The notes beneath the pieces are model-generated. The model saw only the letters and a list, made by a program, of their open reading frames with translations. It searched no databases and had not been told where the DNA came from. From assembly GCA_037145635.1 (NCBI GenBank), contig JBBCXB010000003.1:310001-374000 (forward strand): a stretch of 64,000 nt of DNA, written 5' to 3'. How positions within the stretch are numbered: position 1 is the first letter of the stretch; each line of letters opens with the position of its first letter. Source of the stretch: JAATFS01 sp037145635. GTDB taxonomy: Bacteria; Pseudomonadota; Gammaproteobacteria; Xanthomonadales; Xanthomonadaceae. The position numbers and the translations under genes are program-made. Shown one piece after another: positions 28,035-36,639 of the stretch.

Positions 28035-29452
28035 GCCACCGCCTCGCGCAACGGCGGCCACTGGCCGACGAACTCGGCCTCGTCGTAGTCCAGGTAGGCG
28101 CCGACGATGGCCTCGCGGTCGTCCAGGAACAGCTGGTCGGCCACCGCGCGCGCCAGCCGCGGCAGCGCGTACTTGAGCCCGGACAGCGCCGCCGCCGACA
28201 GCCCCAGGTTCACCAGTGCCGAGTAGTTGAACGCGAACAGCCCGTGCAGCGGCGCCGCGTCCTCCGGCGTGCGCGGCAGCAGCTCGAAGCCGGCGCCGAG
28301 GTAGGGGTGGGCGTCCAGCAGCGGCTGCGCCTGCCCCGGCGGCGGGACGTAGCGGTCGGACCAGCGCGCGATGCGGTCGGCCACGCCGGCCAGCTCGGGG
28401 CGCAGGGCCGGATCGGTGACCAGGCCGGTGGCGATGGCGAGGAAGTCGAAGCGGTGCTCGCCCTGCGGCGTGTCCACCACCACCTCGCCGTCGCGCTCGG
28501 CGACGCCGCGCCAGGGTGCGCCCAGGTGCAGGTGGAAGCGCGGATGCGCGCAGGCACGCTGGAAGGTGTCGTTGGTCGGCGGCTGGTTGTGGCCGAAGAA
28601 GCTGGCCATCATCCGGTACTTGTCGGCATCCGGCAGCGCGGCGAAGCGCGGGATGATGCCGGCGCGCTCGAGGTGGCGGATCGGGTTGATGCGCGGCAGC
28701 TGGGTACGGCGCACGAACACGTGCGCGGCGGCCGCGCCCTGGTCCAGCGCGTACTGGGCGTTGTCGAACGCCGATGCGCCGCCGCCGAGGATGCCCACGC
28801 GCTTGCCCGCCAGCGCCGCGTAGTCGATGGGTCCGGAGGTATGCGCGTAACGGTGCGCCGGCAGCTGCTGCGCGATCCACGCCGGCACCGACCACTGCCC
28901 GCCGCCCTGGATGCCGGTGGCCAGGATCACCTTGCGGGCCAGCAGCGGGGCGCCCATCGCCAGGTGCAGGCGGTGCACGCCGTCGGCGACGTTGGGCTCG
29001 ATCCGCGCCAGCCGCGTGTCGTTGCGCACCGGCAGCGCGAGCACGCGGCGGTACCAGCCCAGGTAGGCCATCCACTCGGTGCGCGGGATCTTGTCCAGCG
29101 CCTCCCAGCCGGCGGCCCCGTGCTGGGCCTCCCACCAGGCGCGGAAGGTCAGCGACGGCACGCCCAGGTCGATCGAGGTGATCTGCTTGGGCGTGCGCAG
29201 CGTCAGCATGCGCGCGTAGGTGACCCACGGGCCTTCCTGCCCGGCCGGGTTCTCGTCGATCAGCAGCAGGTTGCCCACGCGCTCGCGCAGCAGCGCGAAC
29301 GCCGCGCCCAGGCCACTCTGGCCGCCGCCGACGATGACCACGTCGTAGACGTGCCCGGCCGGATGCACGCGCGGGCGCGTCCACGCCTCGCCGCCGTGCG
29401 CCAGGCGTTGCAGGTCGCGTGCCAGTTCCCGTTCCAGCTGCGCCAGGCTCAT
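28031..29452 (-). CDS. hpyO: FAD-dependent urate hydroxylase HpyO
   Basis: 473 residues. Two Rossmann motifs: FAD site VVIVGGGQSGLGAAFALL near residue 38 and NAD(P)H site GKRVGILGGGASAFDNAQ near residue 230, plus FLAIATGLVTDP. This is the FMO/lysine-hydroxylase-like flavoprotein fold, not the aromatic hydroxylase fold of HpxO and not cofactor-free uricase. HpyO was described from Xanthomonas campestris as a non-homologous, isofunctional alternative to HpxO, and its partners (UraH, UraD) flank it here. It would convert urate to 5-hydroxyisourate with NAD(P)H and oxygen. Both ends overlap neighbouring genes by four bases. Confidence 0.85.
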   Translation of the reverse strand: MSLAQLERELARDLQRLAHGGEAWTRPRVHPAGHVYDVVIVGGGQSGLGAAFALLRERVGNLLLIDENPAGQEGPWVTYARMLTLRTPKQITSIDLGVPSLTFRAWWEAQHGAAGWEALDKIPRTEWMAYLGWYRRVLALPVRNDTRLARIEPNVADGVHRLHLAMGAPLLARKVILATGIQGGGQWSVPAWIAQQLPAHRYAHTSGPIDYAALAGKRVGILGGGASAFDNAQYALDQGAAAAHVFVRRTQLPRINPIRHLERAGIIPRFAALPDADKYRMMASFFGHNQPPTNDTFQRACAHPRFHLHLGAPWRGVAERDGEVVVDTPQGEHRFDFLAIATGLVTDPALRPELAGVADRIARWSDRYVPPPGQAQPLLDAHPYLGAGFELLPRTPEDAAPLHGLFAFNYSALVNLGLSAAALSGLKYALPRLARAVADQLFLDDREAIVGAYLDYDEAEFVGQWPPLREAVA

Positions 29453-29937
29453 GCCATCGCCTCCAGCCGCAGCCGCACGATGTGGCCGATCTGCTCGATC
29501 GCGGTGGCGATCTCGACGTTTCGCGGGTGGTCCAGGCGCCGTTCCAGCGCGGCGAGGATGCCGGCCTTGTCGGTCAGCCGGACGCAGACCACGAACGGGA
29601 AGCCGAAGCGGTAGCGATAGGCCTGGTTGAGCGCGTGGAAGCGCGCGGACTCGGACGCGTCGAGGCGGTCCAGCCCGGCCGAGGCCTGTTCGGCGGCCGA
29701 GGCGGCGGTGAGCGCGCGGTCGAGCGCGGCCACGCCGAGTTCGGGATGCGCGCGGATCAGCGCCACCTGGTCCTCCAGCGAGGCCTCGTGCACCACCGCC
29801 ATCAGCCCGGCGTGCAGGTCGGCGAACGGGCGCCGGCGCGCGGCGCGTTCCACCACCCATGGCGAGTGCTCGAACAGCGTGCGGTAGCGCGCGACGAAGG
29901 CGGCGTCGTCCAGCAGGGTATCGTCGGCCACGATCAC
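29449..29937 (-). CDS. uraD: OHCU decarboxylase
   Basis: 162 residues from a GTG start. All-helical UraD fold: FEHSPWVVERAARRRPFADL (catalytic-region Trp/Glu), EDQVALIRAHPELG containing the conserved HPELG, LNQAYRYRFGFPFVVCVR with the conserved FGFPFV, and a helical C-terminus. It decarboxylates 2-oxo-4-hydroxy-4-carboxy-5-ureidoimidazoline to (S)-allantoin. Overlaps with both the HpxZ-like and hpyO genes show tight co-translation. The C-terminal peroxisomal signal of eukaryotic forms is absent, as expected. Confidence 0.93.
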   Translation of the reverse strand: MIVADDTLLDDAAFVARYRTLFEHSPWVVERAARRRPFADLHAGLMAVVHEASLEDQVALIRAHPELGVAALDRALTAASAAEQASAGLDRLDASESARFHALNQAYRYRFGFPFVVCVRLTDKAGILAALERRLDHPRNVEIATAIEQIGHIVRLRLEAMA

Positions 29938-30329
29938 GAATGCGTTCCCTCCAGCGAGACATGCGCCGACACGACCTTCCAGCCGTCGGCAAAGCGGACC
30001 CAGGCCTGGGTCTGGCGGCCGCGGCGGTCGCTGCCGTCGCGGAAGAACTCGGCATGCGCGGTGGCGAAGTCGCGGCCGAAGGCATGCAGGCGTACCTGTC
30101 CCAGCCTGCGCGGCGGCGAGCCGCCGCGGCCGCTGCGGAACGCGCGGATGGCGTCGATGCCGTACAGCACCTCGCCTACGCCGTAGCGCACGGTGCTGGG
30201 CGCGTCGTGGAACAGCGCATCCAGCGCCGCGAGGTCGTCGACCATCAGCGCGCGCTCGTAGGCGTCGAAGGCCGCACCCACCTCGGCCAGCACCTGCGGG
30301 TCGTCCACGACCGGAGCGGCGGCGCTCAT
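29934..30329 (-). CDS. hpxZ: HpxZ / AtzH-like protein (DUF3225)
   Basis: 131 residues, SnoaL/NTF2-like cone fold: YERALMVDDLAALDALFHDA, STVRYGVGEVLYGIDAIRAF, and a C-terminal AWVRFADGWKVVSAHVSLEG. Family members are HpxZ of the Klebsiella oxalurate/oxamate set and AtzH of atrazine degradation, which works beside the AtzE amidase. The matching amidase (AtzE/HpxY) and HpxW are in the window but about 14 kb away. Its exact reaction in purine breakdown is not settled. Start and stop overlap both neighbours. Confidence 0.8.
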   Translation of the reverse strand: MSAAAPVVDDPQVLAEVGAAFDAYERALMVDDLAALDALFHDAPSTVRYGVGEVLYGIDAIRAFRSGRGGSPPRRLGQVRLHAFGRDFATAHAEFFRDGSDRRGRQTQAWVRFADGWKVVSAHVSLEGTHS

Positions 30330-31225
30330 GCGGCGTCCCCGCGGTAGGGGTGCAGGTGCTGCCAGTGCCGCGCGATGTCGATGCGGCGCGCGATCCAGGC
30401 GTCGCCGCTGGCCAGCACGTGGTCGACGAAGCGTGCCACCGCCGCCGCGCGCGCCGGGCGTCCGGCGATGCGCCCGTGCAGCCCGACCGACAGCATCCGC
30501 CCGCCCTCGGCGCGCAGCTGCTCGAAGCTGTCGCGCAGGTAGCGGAAGAACGGCTCGCCGTCGGCGAAGCCGTTGTAGGCGACGAACTTCATGTCGTTGG
30601 CGTCCAGGGTGTACGGCACCACCAGCTGCGCGCGGCCGTGGCGGGTGTCGTAGTAAGGCAGGTCGTCGGCATAGGAATCGGCGTCGTAGGCGAAGCCGCC
30701 CTCCTCGGCGACCAGGCGCGCGGTGTGGGGACTGGTGCGGCCCTGGTACCAGCCCAGCGGACGCTGGCCGGTAACCTGGGTGTGCAGCGCGACGGCCTCG
30801 GCGATATGGGCCCGTTCCACCGCCTCGGGCACCTGCTGGTAGTCGATCCAGCGCAGCCCGTGGCTGGCGATCTCCCAGTCCGCGGCCTGCATCGCGCGCA
30901 CTGCCTCGGGGTTGGCCGCCAGCGCGCGGGCCACGCCGAACACCGTCACCGGCACCGCGCGCGCGGCGAACAGGCGCTGCAGCCGCCAGAAGCCGGCGCG
31001 GCTGCCGTACTCGTACAGGCTCTCCATCGCCATCGCGCGCGCACCGGCGTGGCTGGCCGCGCCCACCATCTCCGACAGGAACGCCTCCGAGCCGGCATCG
31101 CCGTGCAGCACGCTGTTCTCGGCGCCCTCCTCGTAGTTCACGACGAACTGCACCGCCACCCGCGCGCCACCCGGCCACTGCGCCTGCGGCGGCGTGGCGC
31201 CGTAGCCGACCAGGTCGCGGGTCAT
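30326..31225 (-). CDS. puuE: Allantoinase PuuE (polysaccharide deacetylase family)
   Basis: 299 residues. Begins MTRDLVGYGATPPQAQWPGG, the diagnostic PuuE opening; VQFVVNYEEGAENS replaces the usual deacetylase metal Asp-Asp; SLYEYGSRAGFWRL, EIASHGLRWIDYQ and GWYQGRTSPHTARLV are family motifs. It hydrolyses (S)-allantoin to allantoate in the cytosol and is unrelated to the metal-dependent AllB allantoinases. Preceded by a 163-bp gap containing a palindromic repeat pair. It overlaps the HpxZ-like gene by four bases. Confidence 0.93.
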   Translation of the reverse strand: MTRDLVGYGATPPQAQWPGGARVAVQFVVNYEEGAENSVLHGDAGSEAFLSEMVGAASHAGARAMAMESLYEYGSRAGFWRLQRLFAARAVPVTVFGVARALAANPEAVRAMQAADWEIASHGLRWIDYQQVPEAVERAHIAEAVALHTQVTGQRPLGWYQGRTSPHTARLVAEEGGFAYDADSYADDLPYYDTRHGRAQLVVPYTLDANDMKFVAYNGFADGEPFFRYLRDSFEQLRAEGGRMLSVGLHGRIAGRPARAAAVARFVDHVLASGDAWIARRIDIARHWQHLHPYRGDAA

Positions 31226-31254
31226 GCCGGCCCTCCGGTCGCGTTCGCGCCCGT

Positions 31255-31365
31255 CCCTTCTCCCGCTTGCGGAAGAAGGGCGCGCATGGCGCAGGCTGAT
31301 CGCAGCGGGCCTGCCGGGGGCGCCCCCATCCGCCCTCCGGGCACCTTTCCCCGCACGCGGGAGAA
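31255..31365. repeat. Pair of facing intergenic palindromic repeats
   Basis: A 26-bp palindrome of the form CCCTTCTCCCGC-TT-GCGG-A-AGAAGGG (31255-31280) and, 42 bp on, an oppositely oriented related copy (31323-31365: CACCTTTCCCCGC-ACGCGGGAGAA plus a CATCCGCCCTCCGGG flank). Elements of this appearance are scattered between genes in Xanthomonadaceae. It fills the puuE-pucG gap and could modulate the operon mRNA. Confidence 0.6.
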
Positions 31366-31388
31366 ATCAGCATTGAGCCACAGCGGCT

Positions 31389-32657
31389 TCATCTCGGCAT
31401 CTCCGCATGCCACGCCGCCAGGGCCGCGTCCACGCCGGCGCCGGGCGGGCAGGCGAAGCCCTCGGCACGCAGCACCGCCTCGAGCGCGCCGAGCGTGATC
31501 AGCACCTTGTGCTTCATGGCGTTGTAGCCCATCGCGCCGATGCGCCAGATGCGGCCCTGCAGCGGCCCGAACGCGCTGCCGATCTCGATCTCGAAGTCCT
31601 CGCGCAGGCGCCGCCGCACCGCTTCGCCGTCGATCCCGTCCGGGATCAGCACGCCGGTGACGTTGGTCATGCGGTGGCGGTCGTCGCCGAACACCTGCAG
31701 CCCCAGCGCGCGCACGCCGGCGGTCATCGCGCGGCCGGCCGCGGCATGCCGCGCGAAGCGCGCCGGCAGCCCCTCCTGCAGCGCCACCCGCGCGCATTCG
31801 CGCGCGCCGTACAGCATGGTGGTGGCCTCGGTATGGTGGTTGAGGCGCTTGTCCGACCAGTAGTCCATCACCATCGCCAGGTCGAAGTAGTTCGAGCCGA
31901 TGCGCGGGCCGAGGCCGTCGGCGAGGTCGTCGCGCACGATCCCGCGCTCGACGTGGCGGCGCGCGAAGATCGCCTCGGCGGCATGGTCGGACACGGTGAT
32001 CGGCGCCGAGCCGGACGGCCCGCCCAGGCACTTCTGCAGCCCGCCGGTGACCACGTCCACGCCCCAGCGGTCGGCGGCGATCGGCATGCCGCCGATCGTG
32101 GCGGTGGCGTCCACGTACGACAGCGCGCCGGCGGCGCGGCACAGCGCACCCAGCCCGTCCAGCGGCTGCGCCAGCGTGGTGGAGGTGTCGCCGTGCACCG
32201 TGGCCACCACCTTCGGGGCGAAGCGCTCGATCGCGTCGGCCACCGCGTCCAGCGGCACCACCTCGCCCCAGGGGGCGGACACGGTCTGCACGGTCGCGCC
32301 GATGCGCCCGAGGATCTCGGTCAGCAGCAGGCCGAAGCGGCCAAAGTCGAGCACCAGCACGCGGTCGCCCGGTGCCACCAGCGACACCAGCGCGGCCTCG
32401 ATGCCGGCGCGCGCGGTGCCGTCGACCAGGAAGGTCCAGCGGTTATCGGTGCCGAACACCGGCCGGTACAGCGCCATCACCTCGTTCATGTACGAGGTCA
32501 TCTCCGGGTCGAACTGGCCCAGCAGGTCGGCGGCCATCGCGCGCAGCACGCGCGGGTGGGCGTTGACCGGGCCGGGGCCCATCAGCAGGCGCTGCGGCGG
32601 GTCGAGTTCGCCGAACGGCAGCGACGGCAGGGCGAGGCGGGACAGGTCAGGCGGCAA
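31389..32657 (-). CDS. pucG: (S)-ureidoglycine-glyoxylate aminotransferase PucG
   Basis: About 422 residues, class V PLP aminotransferase. LLMGPGPVNAHPRVLRAMA opening, FLVDGTARAGIEAAL, VVATVHGDTSTT, YVDATATIGG, and the PLP lysine in TGGLQKCLGGPSG; C-terminus RIWRIGAMGYNAMKHKVL. The group converts ureidoglycine plus glyoxylate to oxalurate plus glycine. This predicts the oxalurate branch, consistent with HpxZ, HpxY and HpxW in the window. I chose a TTG at 32657 that has GGGAG upstream and overlaps the hpxK stop by 11 bases; an ATG at 32714 would add 19 unconserved residues. Confidence 0.87.
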   Translation of the reverse strand: MPPDLSRLALPSLPFGELDPPQRLLMGPGPVNAHPRVLRAMAADLLGQFDPEMTSYMNEVMALYRPVFGTDNRWTFLVDGTARAGIEAALVSLVAPGDRVLVLDFGRFGLLLTEILGRIGATVQTVSAPWGEVVPLDAVADAIERFAPKVVATVHGDTSTTLAQPLDGLGALCRAAGALSYVDATATIGGMPIAADRWGVDVVTGGLQKCLGGPSGSAPITVSDHAAEAIFARRHVERGIVRDDLADGLGPRIGSNYFDLAMVMDYWSDKRLNHHTEATTMLYGARECARVALQEGLPARFARHAAAGRAMTAGVRALGLQVFGDDRHRMTNVTGVLIPDGIDGEAVRRRLREDFEIEIGSAFGPLQGRIWRIGAMGYNAMKHKVLITLGALEAVLRAEGFACPPGAGVDAALAAWHAEMPR

Positions 32658-33936
32658 GGGGGTCTCCCAGGTGTTCGATGAAGTGCTGCATCGCCGCCAG
32701 TGCCACGTCGGCATCGGCGGCGTCCACGTGTTCGGCCGGATGGTGGCTGATGCCGCCGGCGCAGCGCACGAACAGCATCGCGGTGGGGCACAGCGCCGCC
32801 ATCACCATCGCGTCGTGGCCGGCGCCGGACACCAGCCGCCGCGGCGCCACGCCCTGCGCGGCCACGGCGCGCTCCAGCCGCGCCACCAACTCCGGCGCGC
32901 ACGGGCTGGCCGGCAGGTCCTGCACCGGCTCCAGCTCGATCCGCACCCCGCGCGCCGCGGCGATGGCCGCGAAGCGGTGGCGGATCCCGGCGGCGGCCGC
33001 ATCGCGCACCGCGGCCTCGCCGGCGCGAATGTCCAGCGAGAACGTCGCCTGTCCCGGCACCACGTTGGTCGCGCCCGGGCGCAGCGCCAGCCGGCCCACG
33101 GTGGCCACCAGGTCGCCGCCGCCGGCGCGCGCCACCGCCTCGGCCGCCAGCACGCACTCGGCGGCGGCGGCCAGCGCGTCGCGGCGCAGCGGCATCGGGC
33201 AGGTGCCGGCATGCCCGGCATGGCCGTGCACGGTCGCCTGCAGGCGCAGCTGCGCGGCGATGCCGGTGACGATGCCGACCGGCAGGCCCTCGGCCTCCAG
33301 TACCGGGCCCTGCTCGATATGCGTCTCGAGGTAGCCGATCACCTCGTGCGGGCGGCGTGCCGCCTCGGCGAGCCTGTCCGCGTCCAGCCCCCAGGCCGCC
33401 AGCGCCTGCGCCACGTCGACGCCGTCGGCATCGACCACGCCGTCCAGCGCCTGCGGCGCCAGCGTGCCCGCCACCGCGCGGCTGGTGAACATCGACGCCG
33501 GGAAGCGCGAGCCTTCCTCGTCGCCGAATGCCAGCACCTCCAGCGCGAACGGCAGCCGCCGCCCGCGCGCGTGCAGCGCGGCCACGCACTCGATGCCGAG
33601 CATGACGCCCAGCGGGCCGTCGTAGCGGCCGGCATCGCGCACGCTGTCGAGGTGGCTGCCGATCAGCAACGCCGGCGCGCCCGGGCGCGTGCCCTCGTAG
33701 CGGCCGACCAGCGTGCCCAGCGCATCCAGCCGCACCTGCAGGCCGGCGGCGTGCATCCAGCCGCGCACCGCCGCCAGCGCGGCGCGGTGGGCCGGGCTGA
33801 GCCAGGCGCGGAACAGGCCGGTGTCGCTGTCGCTGTACGGCGCCACGCCCAGCGCATCGCAGCGCGCCACCGCCCGCGCACCGGCTGTGGCGGCGCGGTC
33901 GGCGGGGGCGGGCAGGGGCGGGGAAGCGGCAGGCAT
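32647..33936 (-). CDS. hpxK: Allantoate amidohydrolase
   Basis: 429 residues, M20 peptidase-like bimetal amidase. Metal motifs GSHLDSVRDAGRYDG (His and Asp ligands), AFGDEEGSRFP (Glu-Glu), ETHIEQGPVLE and the C-terminal His in GGISHHPAEH. The lid domain carries GHAGHAGTCPMPLRRDALA. It hydrolyses allantoate to ureidoglycine (via carbamate) with ammonia release. It is the first gene of purine block 1, with the LysR-type site ending about 95 bp upstream of its ATG. GTG and ATG codons at 33987 and 33978 could extend it but sit closer to the promoter. Confidence 0.87.
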   Translation of the reverse strand: MPAASPPLPAPADRAATAGARAVARCDALGVAPYSDSDTGLFRAWLSPAHRAALAAVRGWMHAAGLQVRLDALGTLVGRYEGTRPGAPALLIGSHLDSVRDAGRYDGPLGVMLGIECVAALHARGRRLPFALEVLAFGDEEGSRFPASMFTSRAVAGTLAPQALDGVVDADGVDVAQALAAWGLDADRLAEAARRPHEVIGYLETHIEQGPVLEAEGLPVGIVTGIAAQLRLQATVHGHAGHAGTCPMPLRRDALAAAAECVLAAEAVARAGGGDLVATVGRLALRPGATNVVPGQATFSLDIRAGEAAVRDAAAAGIRHRFAAIAAARGVRIELEPVQDLPASPCAPELVARLERAVAAQGVAPRRLVSGAGHDAMVMAALCPTAMLFVRCAGGISHHPAEHVDAADADVALAAMQHFIEHLGDPLAA

Positions 33937-34006
33937 CGTGTGAAAGGACCGGCTGGGTGCCCGGAACGCCAGCGGCATTCCGGGCACGGGGCGAAGGTGT
34001 CGCTCG

Positions 34007-34076
34007 ACTATAGGGAGCGCGCCCTGTCGCCATCAAAGAGTTTTTTCGCAGCTTGGTGTTGCAAAAAACGCAATGG
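34007..34076 (-). promoter_or_regulatory. Regulon site A: 45-bp LysR-type operator plus promoter of hpxK operon
   Basis: The 45-bp element (34032-34076) reads ATCAA on the left, a TTTTTTC arm, and TGCAAAAAACGCAA on the right. On the minus strand this gives TTGCGTTTTTTGCA as a distal half-site and CTTTGAT near a -35 position. A TATAGT hexamer (34007-34012, minus strand) follows after 19 bp. Near-identical elements occur at 56803-56847 and 62148-62192 with no gaps in alignment. The left edge is 95 bp from the hpxK ATG. Confidence 0.75.
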
Positions 34077-34148
34077 GCAGGGAGGTTCAAGCGGCGTTGC
34101 CGGGCCGGGCCACACCGACGAGGGCGGTTCGCCGGCTCATTTGCGGGT

Positions 34149-34185
34149 GCGCGGGCGGGTGATCGAGCAGATCGCCCGCCCGCGC
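34149..34185. terminator. Strong hairpin between the permease-family gene and hpxK
   Basis: A 16-bp stem with one G-T mismatch (34149-34164 with 34170-34185) and a GAGCA loop. It lies 138 bp past the stop of the minus-strand gene to its right and upstream of site A, so it should separate that transcript from the hpxK operon. The remaining sequence from 33937 to 34322 holds site A and no gene. Confidence 0.6.
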
Positions 34186-34322
34186 GTTCTTCATTCATTC
34201 GGCGGCTTACCGGACGCGTCGCTGCGCCCGCCCGGCGAATGCGCGCGGAGCACGGGTCCATGGGTCGCGCCAGGCATCGGCCAGGTCCCGCCGGCGACAT
34301 CCAGCCCAGGCGGCATCCGTTC

Positions 34323-35351
34323 TCAGGGCGCCGGCGTGCCGTCGCGCCAGTGCGGCCAGTCGCCCAGGATCGTCTGCGCCAGCGCGCGGCCTACCCGGTA
34401 GGCATTGGTGGTGGCCGGCAGCAGGCCGCCCGAGGCGGCGTGCAGCGAGGCGGCGACGTCCTGGCCGGGTGCCTCGCGGTCGAAGTTGGAGCCGGTGCGC
34501 AGCACCGCCACGCGCGCGAAGTCCACGCGTCCGGCCTCGGCGCCGCGCGTGAGCGCGGTCAGGGTCGCGTTGTCCTCCATTTGCATGGTGCAGACCCGCG
34601 CCCGGCCGTCGCTGGCCACCGCGACCTGGGCGGCCATCGCCGCGGCCAGCGCCGAGCCGTGCCAGTAGGTATCCGACGACAGCGTGTCGCAGATGCTCAC
34701 CTGCGGCGGCGCGTTGGCCGGTGCCGCGGGATAGCGTGCGCGGTAGGCGCGCGCGGTGTCGCCATCGAGCAGTGCGACGTCGCGGCTCGCGGCATAGGCG
34801 CGCTGCAGCAGGGCCTCGTCGAGCCGGTACAGCTCGGTGCCGGCGGACCAGTCGCCCTTCTGCCCCGGGCGCGCCGCACCCAGCGCCAGCACCCCCGAAC
34901 CCCAGTCGCGCGGAGCCTGGCGCGGGTCCAGCGCATGGGTCAGCCCGCCGTCCACCGCGTAGCGGGCCCAGTGCGCCGAGCCCAGCGTGCCGAAGGCCGG
35001 ATCGATGCCGCCGATCCCGGCGACGATCACGTAGGTGCGGCGCAGGTCGAAGCGCGCGGACAGCACCAGCGCGGCGGTGGCGCTGGCCGCGTTGGCGTAG
35101 CCCATGTCGGTGGTCATCAGGCACAGCCGGCCGTCCTCGGTGCAGTGCACCGCCGGATAGCGCGGCGCGAGCCCCGCGACCGGCACCTCGCGGGTCAGTG
35201 GCAGCGCCGCCCGCCACGGGTGCGCTTCGGCCTCGAACATGGTGATGACCAGCACCCGCGGCGCGAGCGGCGCACCGGCCCGCGCGGGCCCCGGCAGCAG
35301 GGAGGCGAGGACGCACGCGAGCGCGCACGCCGCGAGGCGGAGAGGGGACAT
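34323..35351 (-). CDS. Exported 'purine nucleoside permease' (NUP) family protein
   Basis: 342 residues with a signal peptide (MSPLRLAACALACVLASLLP, cleavage near ARA). The mature part has the NUP family pattern: RVLVITMFEAEAHPW, LMTTDMGYANAASATAAL, YVIVAGIGGIDPAFGTLGS, CTMQMEDNATLTAL and VLRTGSNFDREAPG. The fold is that of nucleoside phosphorylases and no transmembrane helices follow the signal, so 'permease' is doubtful: it looks like a soluble periplasmic protein binding or cleaving purine nucleosides. Its position beside purine block 1 supports a role in the pathway. Confidence 0.75.
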   Translation of the reverse strand: MSPLRLAACALACVLASLLPGPARAGAPLAPRVLVITMFEAEAHPWRAALPLTREVPVAGLAPRYPAVHCTEDGRLCLMTTDMGYANAASATAALVLSARFDLRRTYVIVAGIGGIDPAFGTLGSAHWARYAVDGGLTHALDPRQAPRDWGSGVLALGAARPGQKGDWSAGTELYRLDEALLQRAYAASRDVALLDGDTARAYRARYPAAPANAPPQVSICDTLSSDTYWHGSALAAAMAAQVAVASDGRARVCTMQMEDNATLTALTRGAEAGRVDFARVAVLRTGSNFDREAPGQDVAASLHAASGGLLPATTNAYRVGRALAQTILGDWPHWRDGTPAP

Positions 35352-35555
35352 CGGCAGGACCGGCGGGACGTGGGGCCCCACTGTAGCGGCAGCACGGGGG
35401 CCGGGGGGGCGGCCGGGCGAGCACGGCGTGGCACAGGTACGCACGTGCCCTGCGACACGATGTCTCGATGCCGTTTTCACAAGATGAATACGTCTGTTAG
35501 GATACGCCGCGTTCCGCGCCGCGGGCACGTCTTTCAACAGGGGAAAACTCAGCAT

Positions 35556-36242
35556 ATGGAAGTGAAACGGAGCCGTTCGGCATTCGGGTGGATCATCGTG
35601 GGCGCCATCGTCGCGACGCTGGCCGGTTGCGCCACCGAACAATCGCGCAGTCTGGCCGTACCTACCGTGGTTTCGGCCACTCAGCCCTATCAGGGCCAAC
35701 GCCGCACTGTGTCGGTCGGCAAGTTCGACAACCGCTCCAGCTACCTGCGCGGTGTCTTCAGCGACGGTCCGGATCGCCTCGGCGGACAAGCCAAGACCAT
35801 TCTGATCACCCACCTGCAGCAGAGCGGGCGCTTCAACGTGCTCGATCGCGACAACATGGCCGAGCTGCAGCAGGAAGCCGGCCTCGCCAAACAGGCGCAG
35901 GATCTCAAGGGCGCCGAGTACGTCGTCACCGGGGATGTCAGCGAGTTCGGGCGCAAGGAAGTGGGCGACCGCCAGCTCTACGGCATCCTCGGGCGCGGCA
36001 AGTCGCAGGTGGCCTATGCCAAGGTCAACCTCAACGTCGTCAACGTGCGTACCTCTGAAGTGGTGTTCTCCGCACAAGGCGCCGGCGAGTACAGCCTGTC
36101 CAATCGCGAGGTCGTGGGCTTCGGCGGCACCGCCGGCTACGACTCCACGCTCAATGGCAAGGTCCTCGACCTGGCGATTCGCGAAGCCGTGGACCACCTG
36201 GCCCAGGGCCTTGATGCGCGCGCCTGGCCGCCCGCCCGCTGA
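35556..36242 (+). CDS. CsgG/HfaB-like lipoprotein
   Basis: 228 residues. Lipobox VATLAGC at residues about 19-25, then a CsgG-type fold: RRTVSVGKFDNRSSYLRGVF, TILITHLQQSGRFNVLDRDN, EYVVTGDVSEFGRK, VAYAKVNLNVVNVRTSEVVF and the C-terminal LDLAIREAVDHLAQGL. Homologues form outer-membrane pores for curli or holdfast export, but no curli subunit gene is present here. It is the first of three lipoprotein genes repeatedly found together (CsgG, DUF4810, GNA1162), thought to form an envelope complex of unknown cargo. Confidence 0.8.
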   Translation: MEVKRSRSAFGWIIVGAIVATLAGCATEQSRSLAVPTVVSATQPYQGQRRTVSVGKFDNRSSYLRGVFSDGPDRLGGQAKTILITHLQQSGRFNVLDRDNMAELQQEAGLAKQAQDLKGAEYVVTGDVSEFGRKEVGDRQLYGILGRGKSQVAYAKVNLNVVNVRTSEVVFSAQGAGEYSLSNREVVGFGGTAGYDSTLNGKVLDLAIREAVDHLAQGLDARAWPPAR

Positions 36243-36258
36243 ACATTCGGAGCCTCTA

Positions 36259-36639
36259 ATGAAAACGCAAGTCCACGCGCCGGCACTGCTGCTGGCCGGC
36301 TTCGCCGTGGCCGCCCTGAGCGGCTGTGCCACCGCCCCCAAGCCGATGTACAGCTGGGGCGCTTACCAACCCCAGGTCTATAGCTACCTCAACGGCGGTG
36401 CCGACGGCGTCGAAGCGCAGATCGGCAAGCTCGAGGAATCCGCCGAGCAGGCCAAGGCGCACGATGCGCCGCTGCCACCGGGCTACCACGCCCACCTGGG
36501 CATGCTCTACGCCAAGGTCGGCCGCAGCGAGCAGGTGCGGCAGCAGTTCGAGACCGAGAAAGCGCTGTACCCCGAGTCGTCGACCTTCATCGACTTTCTC
36601 TCGCGTACCTTTGCCAAGAACCAGCAGGAGCAGCCATGA
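36259..36639 (+). CDS. DUF4810 lipoprotein
   Basis: 126 residues. Signal/lipobox LLAGFAVAALSGC with Cys at about residue 23, then MYSWGAYQPQVYSYLN, the DUF4810 hallmark, and a TPR-like helical stretch (YHAHLGMLYAKVGRSEQVRQ, FETEKALYPESSTFIDFL). Presumed outer-membrane lipoprotein partner of the CsgG-like protein. It starts 16 bp after the previous stop and its own stop overlaps the next start by four bases. Confidence 0.82.
   Translation: MKTQVHAPALLLAGFAVAALSGCATAPKPMYSWGAYQPQVYSYLNGGADGVEAQIGKLEESAEQAKAHDAPLPPGYHAHLGMLYAKVGRSEQVRQQFETEKALYPESSTFIDFLSRTFAKNQQEQP

Noticed and set aside
28031..29452. Siderophore N-hydroxylase or Baeyer-Villiger enzyme
   Set aside because: The fold is similar, but the gene overlaps uraD and uraH, which fits HpyO; no siderophore synthetase is nearby.
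35556..36242. Curli export channel CsgG
   Set aside because: No csgA, csgB, csgE or csgF genes nearby; the DUF4810 and GNA1162 neighbours define a different conserved trio.
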